NCBI GenBank assembly: GCA_030836325.1
Contig: JAURQC010000134.1
Location: 1-64,000, forward strand
Origin: Candidatus Nanopelagicales bacterium
Lineage (GTDB): Bacteria > Actinomycetota > Actinomycetes > S36-B12
Length of the DNA: 64,000 nucleotides
Direction: 5' to 3'
A model generated the notes under the pieces. The model made no database searches. It was not told where the DNA came from and saw nothing but the letters and a program-made list of their open reading frames with translations. Positions 7,128 to 16,855 of the stretch are shown here, piece by piece. The position numbers and the translations under genes were made by a program. The stretch's first letter is position 1. Each line of letters starts with the position of its first letter.

Positions 7128-9800
7128 CTAGTCGGAACCGCTGGAACGTCCGGCCGTCGCCTTGGCGCGCGTGGAGGATTTGGTCGTCTTCTTCGCGGCC
7201 TTCTTAGTCGTCTTCTTCGCGGCCTTCTTAGTCGTCTTGCGCGCAGCCTTCTTGGACGGACCCTTGGCCTTGCGCTCGGCGATGAGGTCGCTCGCGCGCT
7301 CGATGCTCACGGTCATGGGGTCGTCGACCACTCGAAGGGTCGCGTTGGTCTCACCATCTGTGACGTACGCACCAAAACGACCCTCGCGAACCACGATCAA
7401 GCGGCCAGACGTCGGATCTGTGCCAACTTCGCGAAGAGGCGCAGCTGCTTGCCCGCGCCCACGACGCTGCTTGGGCTGGGCGAATAACGCAAGAGCCTGC
7501 TCAAGGGTGATCGAAAAGATCTGATCTTCGGACTCCAGCGAACGCGAGTCGGTGCCCTTAGTCAGGTAGGGCCCATAACGACCATTCTGGGAACGGATCT
7601 CTTCACCGTCACTCGGATCAACACCCACTACACGGGGCAGCTGGATCAATTTCAACGCTTCTTCGAGAGTGACGGTGCTCGGCTTCATATCGCTCAGTAG
7701 CGATGCAGTCCGTGGCTTAGCGGACTTAGGCGAATCTTCTGGCAACACTTCACTGACGTAGGGGCCGTAACGACCAGACTTCGCCACGATCAGCAAGCCA
7801 GTCTCAGGATCAGTGCCGAGTTCGCGATCGCCCGAGGGCTCGGACAGCAATTCCTCGGCCTTTTGCGCTGTCAGCTCGTCAGGGGCAAGACCCATGGGGA
7901 CGTTCGCCCGGATGTCGCCGCGCTCCACGTACGCGCCGTAGCGACCGACGCGCAGGTTGGCGTCGCTGTCCCTGATTGGGAACGTGGCGATTCCGCGGGC
8001 GTCGATTGATCCAAGATCCTCGGTCAGACTCTTCACGCCCGGAAACTCGCCGTTCACACTCTGCCCGCCGCGCCAAAACGCCTCGAGCTGCTGCACACGA
8101 TCGATATCACCGCTCGCCACCATGTCCAGGACGTTTTCCATGTTGGCGGTGAAGTCGTAATCGATGAGTTCGGCGAAGTGCTCCTCGAGCAGTCGGATCA
8201 CCGCGAAGGCCGTGAAGCTCGGCACCAGGGCCGATCCCTTCTTCCAAACGTAACCGCGGTCCAAAATCGTGGACATGATCGAGGCATACGTGGACGGACG
8301 GCCGATGCCCAGCTCTTCAAGCTTGGCTACCAACGAGGCTTCGTTGTATCGCGCTGGCGGCTTGGTCGCGTGCCCCTCTGCTTCAAGCGATTCGACGTTC
8401 ACGTTCTGCCCTTCGGCCAGAGCGGGCAACTCACGTTCGTCGTCGTCGTTAGAAACATCCTTCAGTGCAGCCATGAAACCCGGAAAGGTGATGACCGTTC
8501 CAGAAGACGTGAACTCGACACCCCGCCCGTCCTGCGCTTGAGCGGACAACTTCACAGTGGTGGTTGCAGTTTGCGCATTAACCATCTGCGACGCGACGGT
8601 GCGTTTCCAGATGAGGTCGTAGAGCGAAAACTCATCCCCCACCAGCTCACCGGCAATCTCCGCGGGGGTCCGGAAGGAATCCCCAGAAGGACGGATCGCC
8701 TCGTGTGCTTCCTGTGCGTTCTTGACTTTGCGGTCGTAGCGACGTGGCTGCTCAGGAACATACTCCGCGCCATAGAGCTCACGGGCCTGGGAACGCGCGG
8801 CGTTTATTGCCTGCTCCGACAACGTCGTCGAGTCGGTTCGCATGTAGGTGATGTAGCCGTTCTCGTAGAGCGACTGTGCCACTCGCATCGTGCGCTGCGC
8901 GCCCCAACGAAGCCGACCCGATGCCTCCTGCTGAAGGGTCGAGGTCATGAACGGTGCCTTGGGCTTACGTGACGATGGCTTTTGCACAACCGAGTCGACG
9001 GTGAAACTGCATCCCTGCAAGCCGGCAGTCAGAGCTTCGGCTGCACTTTGATCGAGATGGACAGCACCCTCACGCGAGAGGCGGCCGTCGTCATCGAAGT
9101 CCGATCCCGTCGCAACCCGTGCACCCTCAACAGCCGTAAGGCGACCCGGGAAAGGACCAGGAAGGAACTGTGCGTCGATTCCCCAGTACTCGACCGGCGT
9201 GAACGCGATGCGCTCACGTTCCCGATCCACCACGAGGCGGACGGCAACAGACTGCACGCGCCCGGCGGACTTCGCTTCCCGCCCGATCTTCTTCCACAGC
9301 ACTTCCGACACCGGGTATCCGTAGAGGCGGTCCACCACTCGCCGGGTTTCCTGGGCGTCCACCAAGCGCATGTCCAGATCGCGTGGATGATCGACAGCGT
9401 CACGAATCGCCTCGGGGGTGATCTCGTTGAAGACCATGCGCTTGACGGGAACCTTGGGCTTGAGCACTTCGAGCAGGTGCCAGGAGATGGCCTCGCCCTC
9501 GCGGTCCTCGTCCGTGGCAAGAAGGAGTTCGTCGGCGTCCTTCAAGGCCGCCTTCAATTCCTTAATGGTGGCCTTCTTGGAATCGTGGATGACGTAATGC
9601 GGCTGGAAGGCATCATCGACGTTCACCGCCAGCTTGGCCCACGGCTTCTTGCGATCCTCGGCGGGGATCTCTGAGGCCTTGGAGGCCAGATCGCGTACGT
9701 GACCCACAGATGCCAGCACGGTGTATCCATCACCGAGATAGCCGGCGATCTTCTTCGCCTTGGCTGGCGATTCAACGATCACCAGGGTGTTGTCTGGCAC
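7128..9800 (-). CDS. topA: DNA topoisomerase I
   Basis: An 890-residue type IA topoisomerase that relaxes negative supercoils. The Toprim domain holds Glu10 and the metal-binding DEDRE (Asp97, Asp99). The catalytic tyrosine is Tyr319 in ITYMRTDS. The C-terminus carries topoisomerase repeat modules with GRYGPY and GRFGAY motifs and no zinc-finger cysteines, as in other actinobacteria. It ends in a Lys/Ala/Thr-rich tail resembling histone-H1 tails, which supports processivity and DNA binding in relatives. The start is GTG at 9800, with GGAAGG about 10 bases upstream. Confidence 0.96.
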   Translation of the reverse strand: MPDNTLVIVESPAKAKKIAGYLGDGYTVLASVGHVRDLASKASEIPAEDRKKPWAKLAVNVDDAFQPHYVIHDSKKATIKELKAALKDADELLLATDEDREGEAISWHLLEVLKPKVPVKRMVFNEITPEAIRDAVDHPRDLDMRLVDAQETRRVVDRLYGYPVSEVLWKKIGREAKSAGRVQSVAVRLVVDRERERIAFTPVEYWGIDAQFLPGPFPGRLTAVEGARVATGSDFDDDGRLSREGAVHLDQSAAEALTAGLQGCSFTVDSVVQKPSSRKPKAPFMTSTLQQEASGRLRWGAQRTMRVAQSLYENGYITYMRTDSTTLSEQAINAARSQARELYGAEYVPEQPRRYDRKVKNAQEAHEAIRPSGDSFRTPAEIAGELVGDEFSLYDLIWKRTVASQMVNAQTATTTVKLSAQAQDGRGVEFTSSGTVITFPGFMAALKDVSNDDDERELPALAEGQNVNVESLEAEGHATKPPARYNEASLVAKLEELGIGRPSTYASIMSTILDRGYVWKKGSALVPSFTAFAVIRLLEEHFAELIDYDFTANMENVLDMVASGDIDRVQQLEAFWRGGQSVNGEFPGVKSLTEDLGSIDARGIATFPIRDSDANLRVGRYGAYVERGDIRANVPMGLAPDELTAQKAEELLSEPSGDRELGTDPETGLLIVAKSGRYGPYVSEVLPEDSPKSAKPRTASLLSDMKPSTVTLEEALKLIQLPRVVGVDPSDGEEIRSQNGRYGPYLTKGTDSRSLESEDQIFSITLEQALALFAQPKQRRGRGQAAAPLREVGTDPTSGRLIVVREGRFGAYVTDGETNATLRVVDDPMTVSIERASDLIAERKAKGPSKKAARKTTKKAAKKTTKKAAKKTTKSSTRAKATAGRSSGSD
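7186..7233 (-). repeat. Tandem 24-base repeat in the topA tail
   Basis: Two perfect copies of a 24-base unit (7186-7209 and 7210-7233) are followed by a degenerate third. They encode repeated Thr-Lys-Lys-Ala-Ala-Lys-Lys-Thr units of the basic C-terminal tail. Perfect identity at the DNA level suggests recent duplication or slippage, so the tail length may vary between strains. Confidence 0.85.
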
Positions 9801-9910
9801 GTGGGCATCCTTCCGCTACTTCCGAGGATCGACCCGTCTGGATCGAACTGCGGCGGAGTCTGACGGTAGGACACCTACTTATGTCAACTCAGCACCGCCC
9901 CCGAAAACGG

Positions 9911-9959
9911 CGACTGCCCGGGCATTCCCCTTACGGGGAATGAAGAACCCGGGCAGTCG
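9911..9959 (-). terminator. Strong hairpin, probable hppA terminator
   Basis: A 12-base perfect outer stem (CGACTGCCCGGG at 9911-9922 with its complement at 9948-9959) encloses an 8-base inner stem (CATTCCCC/GGGGAATG) around a TTAC loop. It lies 21 bases past the hppA stop on the minus strand and upstream of topA. The T-run on the minus-strand exit is weak (TTTT), so the hairpin may also act as an RNA-stability element. Confidence 0.75.
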
Positions 9960-9980
9960 TCCGATTATCGGTTTTTGGTT

Positions 9981-12287
9981 CTAGGCGTTGGCGCCTTCTT
10001 GGTCGCCGACCGCGATCGGACGACGCTTAGAGACGACCACCGCACCGATCACGATGAGGGCGGCAACAATCGCGATGGCCCAGCGGATGACCGGGTTCGC
10101 GCTGTCACCAATGGTCAAGGTGACGACGGCCGGTGCGACCAGCAGAGCCACCAGGTTCATGACCTTGATCAGCGGGTTAATGGCCGGACCAGCAGTGTCC
10201 TTGAACGGGTCACCGACGGTGTCACCAATAACGGTGGCCGAGTGCGCCTCGGAGTTCTTGCCACCGAAGTTGCCGTCCTCGACAAACTTCTTGGCGTTGT
10301 CCCAGGCTCCACCGGAGTTGGACAAGAACACGGCCATGAGCACACCGGTCGCAATCGTGCCGGCTAGGTAGGCGCCGAGAGCTCCGACACCGAGGCCGAA
10401 CCCGACGGCGATCGGCGTGAGCACCGCGAGTAGTCCCGGGGTAACCAACTCACGCAGCGAATCGCGCGTGACGATGTCGACGACCTTGCCGTACTCGGGC
10501 TTGGCCGTGCCTTCCATGATGCCGGGGATATCGCGGAACTGGCGGCGCACCTCGAAGATGACAGCGCCGGCTGCGCGCGACACCGCGTTGATGGCCAGGC
10601 CGGAGAACAGGAAGACGACCGCGGCACCGATCACCAGGCCGACGAGGTTCGCCGGGTTCGCCACGTCCAGGACGCCGTAGAACTGGAGTTGATCGCCGAT
10701 GTCGCCGATCGTGGTGTTCAGCGTGGCCGAGGTCTTTGCGGCCGCCCCGAAAACCGCCTCACGGTATGCACCGAACAGCGCGGTCGCCGCGAGCACTGCC
10801 GTCGCGATGGCGATTCCCTTGGTGATGGCCTTGGTGGAGTTGCCGACCGCGTCAAGGCGGGTGAGGACTGCAGCGCCCTCGCCCTCGACGTCGCCAGACA
10901 TCTCCGCGATGCCCTGTGCGTTGTCCGAGACCGGACCGAAGGTGTCCATCGAGACGATGACGCCGACTGTGGTCAGCAGGCCGGTACCGGCGAGCGCGAT
11001 AGCGAACAGGCTCAGCAGGATCGTGCCTGAACCCAGGAGGAATGCGCCGTAGACGGCCGCACCGATGACCAGCGCGGTGTAGACGGCGGACTCCAGACCG
11101 AGCGAAACACCGGACAAGATGACTGTGGCCGGGCCGGTGAGCGAGGTCTTGGCGACGTCGTCAACCGGGCGACGATTGGTCTCGGTGAAGTACGCCGTGA
11201 GCTGCTGGATGACCGCGGCAAGCACGATGCCGATGAAGACCGCACCGATGACGAACAATCGCGGGTTGAGTGCATCAGCGGCCTCCGTAGCGGCAATGCC
11301 ACCCAAGCCCTCGATATCGCTCCAACTGCTGGGAACCCACACGAACACAGCCACGACGACCAAGACAGCCGAGATAAGCGCAGATATGAAGAAGCCTCGG
11401 TTGATCGAGGACATTCCCGAACGGTCAGTGGGACGCGGGGAGACGGTAAAGATGCCGATGACGGCGGTAATGACACCGATGGCCGGAATGATCAGCGGGA
11501 GAACCAAGCCGAGTTCACCGAACGCGGCGCTACCCAAGATCAGCGCAGCGACGAGAACCACGGCGTAGGACTCGAAGAGGTCAGCGGCCATTCCGGCGCA
11601 GTCACCGACGTTGTCGCCAACGTTGTCAGCGATGGTGGCGGCGTTTCGGGGGTCATCCTCAGGGATGTTCTGCTCGACCTTGCCGACGAGGTCCGCGCCG
11701 ACGTCAGCAGCCTTGGTGAAGATACCGCCGCCGACTCGCATGAACATGGCCAGTAGGGCAGCACCGAAGCCGAAGCCCTCAAGCACCTTGGGAGCCTCGC
11801 CCGCGTAGACGAGAACGACGAGCGCCGCACCGAACAGACCCAGACCGACAGTGAACATGCCTGCGACGCCACCTGTGCGGAAGGCGATACGCATGGCGCG
11901 CTGCTCGCCCTCGTCCTTAGCGGCGGCCGCGACGCGAACGTTGCCGCGAACAGCCAGCCACATGCCCATGTAACCAGTGATACCGGAGAAGACAGCACCC
12001 ACGAGGAAGAAGATGCTCCGGCCGATCCGCTCACCGTTTGTCTCCGCCGGCAGCAGGAAGAGGAGGAAGAAGACGATGACTGCGAAGATCGACAGCGTCT
12101 TGAATTGGCGGTTCAGATAGGCCGCGGCGCCCTCCTGGACGGCGGCGCCGATCTCTTTCATGCGCTCAGTGCCCTCGTTAGCGGCGAGCACCTCGCGAAC
12201 AAGGATGCCTGCGACGATCAGGGCGGCCAGCGCGATAACGGCCACGATTACTACGAGAACAACGTTGTTCCCGGACAACTCGATCAT
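9981..12287 (-). CDS. hppA: Membrane H+-translocating pyrophosphatase, K+-independent type
   Basis: A 768-residue integral membrane protein with about 16 helices that couples pyrophosphate hydrolysis to proton export, recovering energy from biosynthetic PPi. The substrate-binding Asp-rich segments DVGADLVGKVE and NVGDNVGDCAG are intact. The subfamily marker reads GNSTKAITKG, with Lys and Thr where K+-dependent enzymes have Ala and Gly, so this is the K+-independent proton pump. The start is ATG at 12287 with AGGAG just upstream. It appears monocistronic, with a strong hairpin after the stop. Confidence 0.95.
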   Translation of the reverse strand: MIELSGNNVVLVVIVAVIALAALIVAGILVREVLAANEGTERMKEIGAAVQEGAAAYLNRQFKTLSIFAVIVFFLLFLLPAETNGERIGRSIFFLVGAVFSGITGYMGMWLAVRGNVRVAAAAKDEGEQRAMRIAFRTGGVAGMFTVGLGLFGAALVVLVYAGEAPKVLEGFGFGAALLAMFMRVGGGIFTKAADVGADLVGKVEQNIPEDDPRNAATIADNVGDNVGDCAGMAADLFESYAVVLVAALILGSAAFGELGLVLPLIIPAIGVITAVIGIFTVSPRPTDRSGMSSINRGFFISALISAVLVVVAVFVWVPSSWSDIEGLGGIAATEAADALNPRLFVIGAVFIGIVLAAVIQQLTAYFTETNRRPVDDVAKTSLTGPATVILSGVSLGLESAVYTALVIGAAVYGAFLLGSGTILLSLFAIALAGTGLLTTVGVIVSMDTFGPVSDNAQGIAEMSGDVEGEGAAVLTRLDAVGNSTKAITKGIAIATAVLAATALFGAYREAVFGAAAKTSATLNTTIGDIGDQLQFYGVLDVANPANLVGLVIGAAVVFLFSGLAINAVSRAAGAVIFEVRRQFRDIPGIMEGTAKPEYGKVVDIVTRDSLRELVTPGLLAVLTPIAVGFGLGVGALGAYLAGTIATGVLMAVFLSNSGGAWDNAKKFVEDGNFGGKNSEAHSATVIGDTVGDPFKDTAGPAINPLIKVMNLVALLVAPAVVTLTIGDSANPVIRWAIAIVAALIVIGAVVVSKRRPIAVGDQEGANA

Positions 12288-12492
12288 TTTTCTCCTCGGT
12301 GTCAGCTACGGCAGCGCCCGGCACCAGAAGATTCCGCACCCGCCTCGCGATCCGGCGCAGTCTACGCAAGATGAACATGTGCCGTGGGTCGGGTCCGCCA
12401 TTAAGTGGAACGAAACCACCGAAAAACCACGTGGCATTGGCCACACAGCCGGGTCCCCGGCGATCCGGCGGGCAATCGGGCCGGCAAACAGG

Positions 12493-12852
12493 CTAGGAGC
12501 CCAGGGCTGAACCCAACTCCTCATGAATGGGGATCACGACGTCCAAACCGGTCAATTCGAACACCTTCAATACGCGAGGAGAGGTAACGACGAGGTCCAA
12601 GGACCCCTCTACCTCGCGCAAATGCTTCAGAGCGGTGACGAACACCCCCAGTCCTGTGGAGTCCAGGAAGGAAACGGAGGTGAGATCCACGACCAACTGT
12701 GCCCCGGGTGCGATGACGGTCTCGATCGCCTCCCGGACCGCCGGCGCGGTGTGGGCATCCACTTCGCCGGTGACGGCTATGACGGCAATCGCGTCGACCA
12801 CGCGGCTGGCAACGCTGAAACTGGCCGGCTCGTGACCCCCGGAAATGGACAT
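12493..12852 (-). CDS. STAS-domain anti-sigma factor antagonist
   Basis: A 119-residue single STAS domain like SpoIIAA/RsbV. The phosphorylatable serine lies in the conserved FLDSTGLGVF segment. Such proteins release a sigma factor by binding its anti-sigma kinase when unphosphorylated. No kinase or sigma gene is adjacent, so its partner is elsewhere. I chose the ATG at 12852 because it removes an unconserved 29-residue extension that would run through the divergent promoter of the helicase at 12891. A STAS gene between topA and the helicase is usual in actinobacteria. Confidence 0.88.
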   Translation of the reverse strand: MSISGGHEPASFSVASRVVDAIAVIAVTGEVDAHTAPAVREAIETVIAPGAQLVVDLTSVSFLDSTGLGVFVTALKHLREVEGSLDLVVTSPRVLKVFELTGLDVVIPIHEELGSALGS

Positions 12853-12890
12853 GGCCCAACCATGGCACAGCCGGCGGTCACAATGAGGCT

Positions 12891-15179
12891 GTGTCAGAAC
12901 ACTCGTCCGAATCGTCTGCTCTGCAGGCATGGACGTCACTCAACCCCGAGGCCGTTCGGCACGTTCTGCACTTCGAGGCTCGTCCGGGGCAAACAGCGCC
13001 CTGGCCCAACTGGCTTCCCGAAGCGGCGATCGCGGCGTGGCGCTCGCAGGGAATCGAGTCGCCGTGGGTGCATCAGGTTGAGGCAGCACAGGCTGCCGTC
13101 GACGGCTCGCACGTGATCGTCGCCACCGGAACGGCATCGGGAAAATCACTGTCATACGCGATGCCAATCATCACTTCAATTCTCAATGGCGGTGAATCGG
13201 CACTTGTCGATCCGTGCGCTCTCTACCTAGCACCGACCAAGGCGCTGGCGAACGATCAACGACGCACCTGGCGAGAGCTTGCCCTTCCCGGAATCCGTGA
13301 CGCAGTGGTCGACGGGGATAGCAACGCCGACGAACGCGCCTGGGCGCGGCGACACGCCAACATCATCTTGACCAACCCCGACATGCTGCACTACTCGCTA
13401 TTGCCGGGCCACGAACGTTGGTCACGCCTGTTTCGCAACCTCCGATACATCGTCGTTGACGAAGCCCACGCATATCGCGGAGTTTTCGGTGCGCACGTGA
13501 GCTTGGTGCTGCGTCGCCTACTGCGCCTAGCCGAGCACCACCGAAGCCGACCTATCGTGATTGCCGCGTCGGCGACATCCGGCGCACCCGAGCGATCGGC
13601 GCAGCGCTTGATCGGCTCCCCCGTAACGGCGATTACTACCGATCACTCGCCGTCTCCCGATCGAACGGTCGTGTTGTGGCAGCCGCCCAACAACGATGAC
13701 GCTTCCTCCGCCACTCGCAATGCCGCAGCACTGACAACCGCGGCCGTTCGGGAAGGAAGCCAGGTTCTGACGTTTCTCCGAAGTAGGCGTGCGGTCGAGT
13801 ACGTCGCATCGCTGGTTCGCGATCAAATCCCGTCGGACGTGGGTTCACACTTGACGGCATCCGATGCTGTCGCTGCCTATCGCGGTGGATTCCTTGCCGA
13901 AGAACGACGAGAACTTGAAGAAGGTCTGCGCACTGGACGCATCCGCGCGTTGGCCACTACCAATGCACTAGAACTCGGAATCGACATCGCTGGGATGGAC
14001 GCGGTGATCACTGCGGGCTGGCCCGGCACCCGATCATCGCTGTGGCAGCAGTTCGGGCGTGCTGGTCGAGGAACCGATCCTGCACTCGCTGCTTTCGTCG
14101 CCCGAGAAGATCCGCTCGATACCTATCTTGTTCATCACCCGGAGGCGATCACGGCGCAGCCGTTTGAGGAGACGGTCTTCGATCCAGCGAATCCGAACGT
14201 CCTAGCTCCCCACTTGGCTGCTGCGGCCAGTGAACTACCCATCACTGATGCGGAGCACGTCTTCCCTGCGAACGCGCCCGAGGTTCTAGATGACCTCGTT
14301 ACTCGAGGCTTGCTTCGTCGTCGACCCACCGGCTGGTACTGGACGTCGCGCGAGCGTCCCCACGACATGACGGACCTGCGCGGCGCAGGGGACACAGTGC
14401 GCATAGTCGAGGAGGGCACTGGCCGACTTCTCGGGACCGTCGATGCCTCATCGGCACACCGACACGTTCATCCTGGTGCGGTGTACGTCCATCAGGGTGT
14501 CTCGCACACTGTCCGATCCCTGGACTTGGACGATGCCGTCGCGATCGCTCGCGTCGAAGAGGTCGACTACACAACGTTCGCGCGTGACATCAGTGACATC
14601 CGAATCAGCTCGACTGAACGATTGTGGCCTGGATCGAAGGCGACGATGGCCGTTGGCGAAGTGGATGTAACCTCGCGAACCATCGCCTACGAGGTGCGGG
14701 CCTTGGACGGAACTCTGCTAGCGGTGCGCGATCTCGATCTACCCGAGAGAGTGCTTCGCACTCAGGCCGTGTGGTGGACCCTCGATGATCAGACCGTCGT
14801 TGATTCCGACATTGACGACCTTCCCGGTGCTGTCCACGCCGCTGAACACGCGGCAATCGGACTTCTCCCGCTCTTCGCCTCGTGCGATCGTTGGGACATC
14901 GGAGGCGTTTCGACCATCCGGCATCCAGACACCGGACTCGCCACGATTTTCATCTACGACGGGCTTGCCGGGGGTGCAGGTTTCTCATTCCGCGGGGCCG
15001 AAGTGGCCGACACGTGGCTTGGTGCCACAGCCACTGCTGTTGGTTCGTGTGCATGCACCGACGGATGTCCGTCGTGTGTGCAATCGCCCAAGTGCGGAAA
15101 CGGCAACGATCCGCTCAGCAAGAACGAAGCCGTTACTGTTCTGAGGATCCTGGAAGCAGCCGCGCGCGATTCTCAATAG
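12891..15179 (+). CDS. DEAD/DEAH-box helicase of the MrfA/YprA (Hrq1-like) family
   Basis: A 762-residue superfamily 2 helicase. It has a Walker A variant (ATGTASGKS), the DEAH box in VVDEAHAYRG, SAT motif III, and motif VI residues near QFGRAGRG. The C-terminus carries four cysteines (CACTDGCPSC...C), the metal-binding module of the DUF1998/MrfA group. MrfA of Bacillus acts in repair of mitomycin C damage, so a repair role is likely. The start is GTG at 12891. It ends seven bases inside the convergent TadE-like gene. In actinobacteria this helicase is a fixed neighbour of the Tad pilus genes. Confidence 0.9.
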   Translation: MSEHSSESSALQAWTSLNPEAVRHVLHFEARPGQTAPWPNWLPEAAIAAWRSQGIESPWVHQVEAAQAAVDGSHVIVATGTASGKSLSYAMPIITSILNGGESALVDPCALYLAPTKALANDQRRTWRELALPGIRDAVVDGDSNADERAWARRHANIILTNPDMLHYSLLPGHERWSRLFRNLRYIVVDEAHAYRGVFGAHVSLVLRRLLRLAEHHRSRPIVIAASATSGAPERSAQRLIGSPVTAITTDHSPSPDRTVVLWQPPNNDDASSATRNAAALTTAAVREGSQVLTFLRSRRAVEYVASLVRDQIPSDVGSHLTASDAVAAYRGGFLAEERRELEEGLRTGRIRALATTNALELGIDIAGMDAVITAGWPGTRSSLWQQFGRAGRGTDPALAAFVAREDPLDTYLVHHPEAITAQPFEETVFDPANPNVLAPHLAAAASELPITDAEHVFPANAPEVLDDLVTRGLLRRRPTGWYWTSRERPHDMTDLRGAGDTVRIVEEGTGRLLGTVDASSAHRHVHPGAVYVHQGVSHTVRSLDLDDAVAIARVEEVDYTTFARDISDIRISSTERLWPGSKATMAVGEVDVTSRTIAYEVRALDGTLLAVRDLDLPERVLRTQAVWWTLDDQTVVDSDIDDLPGAVHAAEHAAIGLLPLFASCDRWDIGGVSTIRHPDTGLATIFIYDGLAGGAGFSFRGAEVADTWLGATATAVGSCACTDGCPSCVQSPKCGNGNDPLSKNEAVTVLRILEAAARDSQ

Positions 15180-15496
15180 CCTGATCTGGCCCGCCGACTC
15201 ACGGCTAGAGAAAGCGGTCCTGCTGCAGGCAACGTGACAGTGACGATCACATCACCCGCCTCTGTCGTGCATCCATCAAGGAGCGCTCCATGCAACAAAG
15301 CAACTTCCTGAGCGGATGAACAAACACCCGATCGTGCTGCAGCCAGTGCTGCCAGATCGGCGACCATGCCGGCCTTAGCTCGCGTTGTTGCCCAGCCACC
15401 GACCGACCCGGCCAACGTGAGTAGCGATAGCGCCGCCGCTATCAAAGTGACTCCGATGACGGAGACCGAACCTTCATCGTTAGCCGGTGGTGCCAC
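15173..15496 (-). CDS. TadE-like protein, Rv3654c type (helicase/secretion neighbourhood)
   Basis: A 107-residue protein with one hydrophobic segment near the N-terminus (VIGVTLIAAALSLLTLAG) and a small Cys-containing external part. It matches the TadE-like family found between this helicase and the pilus genes. I chose the GTG at 15496, which overlaps the 3' end of the preceding TadE gene by 17 bases and has GGAG upstream. The longer open frame would read deep into tadE. It is probably a minor pilin or assembly factor of the Tad machine. Confidence 0.75.
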   Translation of the reverse strand: MAPPANDEGSVSVIGVTLIAAALSLLTLAGSVGGWATTRAKAGMVADLAALAAARSGVCSSAQEVALLHGALLDGCTTEAGDVIVTVTLPAAGPLSLAVSRRARSGY

Positions 15497-15857
15497 CGAG
15501 GACTCCCATCTCCCACGGCACCGTCGCCTCCCGCACCATGGGAACCGATAGACCACCAAAGAAGCCGCGCAGGATTCCTATTTCCCGGCGAGCCGTCACC
15601 GCCACGCCCTGGGGGGAAGGCGTGACGGTGACGACGATCTGGGGGTGCACGGTCGAGACCAACTCGCGCACTTCATCAACCGATGCGCCACGGGCAAGCT
15701 GACGACTGGCCGAGTGCACCGCGTCTTGAAGCCCGAGCCCGATTGAGGCAATCGAGAACATCGACATCACCGCGACGACGATCAAGACAACAGTCGGCAA
15801 GACCACCGCCGTCTCAGCGACCACGTAGCCAGCATCTCGATCCTTTGCGCAACGCAT
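15480..15857 (-). CDS. TadE-family pseudopilin
   Basis: A 125-residue protein with an N-terminal membrane helix (AETAVVLPTVVLIVVAVMSM). The Glu in AETAVVLP at the head of the hydrophobic stretch is typical of TadE minor pilins, which are processed like prepilins. It lies downstream of the DUF4244 pilin gene and upstream of the Rv3654c-like gene, all on the minus strand. It likely belongs to the base or minor fibre of the Tad pilus. Confidence 0.85.
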   Translation of the reverse strand: MRCAKDRDAGYVVAETAVVLPTVVLIVVAVMSMFSIASIGLGLQDAVHSASRQLARGASVDEVRELVSTVHPQIVVTVTPSPQGVAVTARREIGILRGFFGGLSVPMVREATVPWEMGVLGGTTG

Positions 15858-15882
15858 CGCGAATTCGCCTCGTTAGCTTCGG

Positions 15883-16107
15883 TCAAGAACCCAGCATGGC
15901 CATGAAGGCTCCTTGCACGACCTTCCAAATGAGATCGCGCACCGCTTCACTGGTCAGCAACTTGATAAGGACTCCCCCTAGACCTGCCACGGCAACGGTG
16001 CCCACCGCATATTCGGCGGTCGTTAATCCTTCATCTCTGGCCAAGTAATCGCGAATTCCAACGATCGTTGCCCGCTTTTCCAGCACTACCGCGTTTACAG
16101 CACTCAT
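15883..16107 (-). CDS. Flp-like pilin, DUF4244 family
   Basis: A 74-residue precursor. The Flp prepilin motif is clear: Gly27 followed by LTTAEY, with Glu at +5 and Tyr at +6 of the mature protein. Cleavage after Gly27 would leave a 47-residue pilin that is almost all one hydrophobic helix. The start at 16107 is set by AGGAGAA eight bases upstream; a longer open frame upstream lacks conserved features. It is the probable structural subunit of the pilus built by TadA, TadB and TadC. Confidence 0.88.
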   Translation of the reverse strand: MSAVNAVVLEKRATIVGIRDYLARDEGLTTAEYAVGTVAVAGLGGVLIKLLTSEAVRDLIWKVVQGAFMAMLGS

Positions 16108-16273
16108 CGCACTTCTCCTGTTCGCCACATCCCGGTTCTCTCTGAAAGTCCCAGGAGCCACATCGTGTTTCGATGCGTGTGCAACAACGGTCGTGCAGTG
16201 GGAGGTAGTCGGAAAGACGTGGACGGAGGTCGGTGGATTCCATGCACGCACCTTGTGGATGGTCGACGCTGCA

Positions 16274-16855
16274 CTACGAAAGGACACCGGATGCGAAGCC
16301 TGCAACAACGGGGACGACACCCACCAACAGATACGCAGGCAGGTAGCACAGGGCTAGCGGTGCGACCGATCTCACGCCCGCAGAGCGCGCCCGAGCTTCA
16401 ACCTCAGCTCGATGGGCGTGTCGAACGTCGGACGCAGCAGCTTCGAGCAACTGACTCAACGGAGCACCGCTGTGATGCGAACGAACTATGGCGTGAGCGA
16501 GCGGCGCCATCGACGGATCATCCAAGAGTTCACTCCAGGCCGTCGCTGGATCAGCACCGAGATCCAAGGCCGAGAGAACTCTTGATAGGCATTCGCGTGC
16601 AGGTTCATCCGTCGCCTCTGCAGTAACGCGCAATGCAACGTCCAAAGGAGCCCCCGAGATGAGAGCTGCACCGAGAAGATCCGCGACCACAGGCGCCTGT
16701 AACGCAAGAGCACCGTCAGCAACGGAACGTGAATCTGCAGACCCTTCGCTGGCTCGTGCATTCAGCGGAGCCAGAGCGCGAATTCGGGCGTGGACTCGTG
16801 TGCCCAAGAAGAGCCAGACACCCAGAGTGATCAACGCGATTCCCGTCAACGCCAT
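16274..16855 (-). CDS. TadC-like inner-membrane pilus assembly protein
   Basis: A 193-residue type II secretion F-domain protein, shorter than classical TadC. A membrane segment lies at the N-terminus (ALITLGVWLFLG) and another at the C-terminus (LCYLPAYLLVGVVPVVAG). The helical cytoplasmic domain with HSGAPLSQLLEAAA lies between. It pairs with the TadB-like protein to form the platform that TadA drives. Its ATG directly follows the tadB stop, so the two genes are cotranscribed. Confidence 0.85.
   Translation of the reverse strand: MALTGIALITLGVWLFLGTRVHARIRALAPLNARASEGSADSRSVADGALALQAPVVADLLGAALISGAPLDVALRVTAEATDEPARECLSRVLSALDLGADPATAWSELLDDPSMAPLAHAIVRSHHSGAPLSQLLEAAASDVRHAHRAEVEARARSAGVRSVAPLALCYLPAYLLVGVVPVVAGFASGVLS

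Noticed and set aside
8178..8972. A 264-codon plus-strand frame inside topA
   Set aside because: It lies wholly antisense to topA; GC-rich genomes give many such frames. No start signal or family match.
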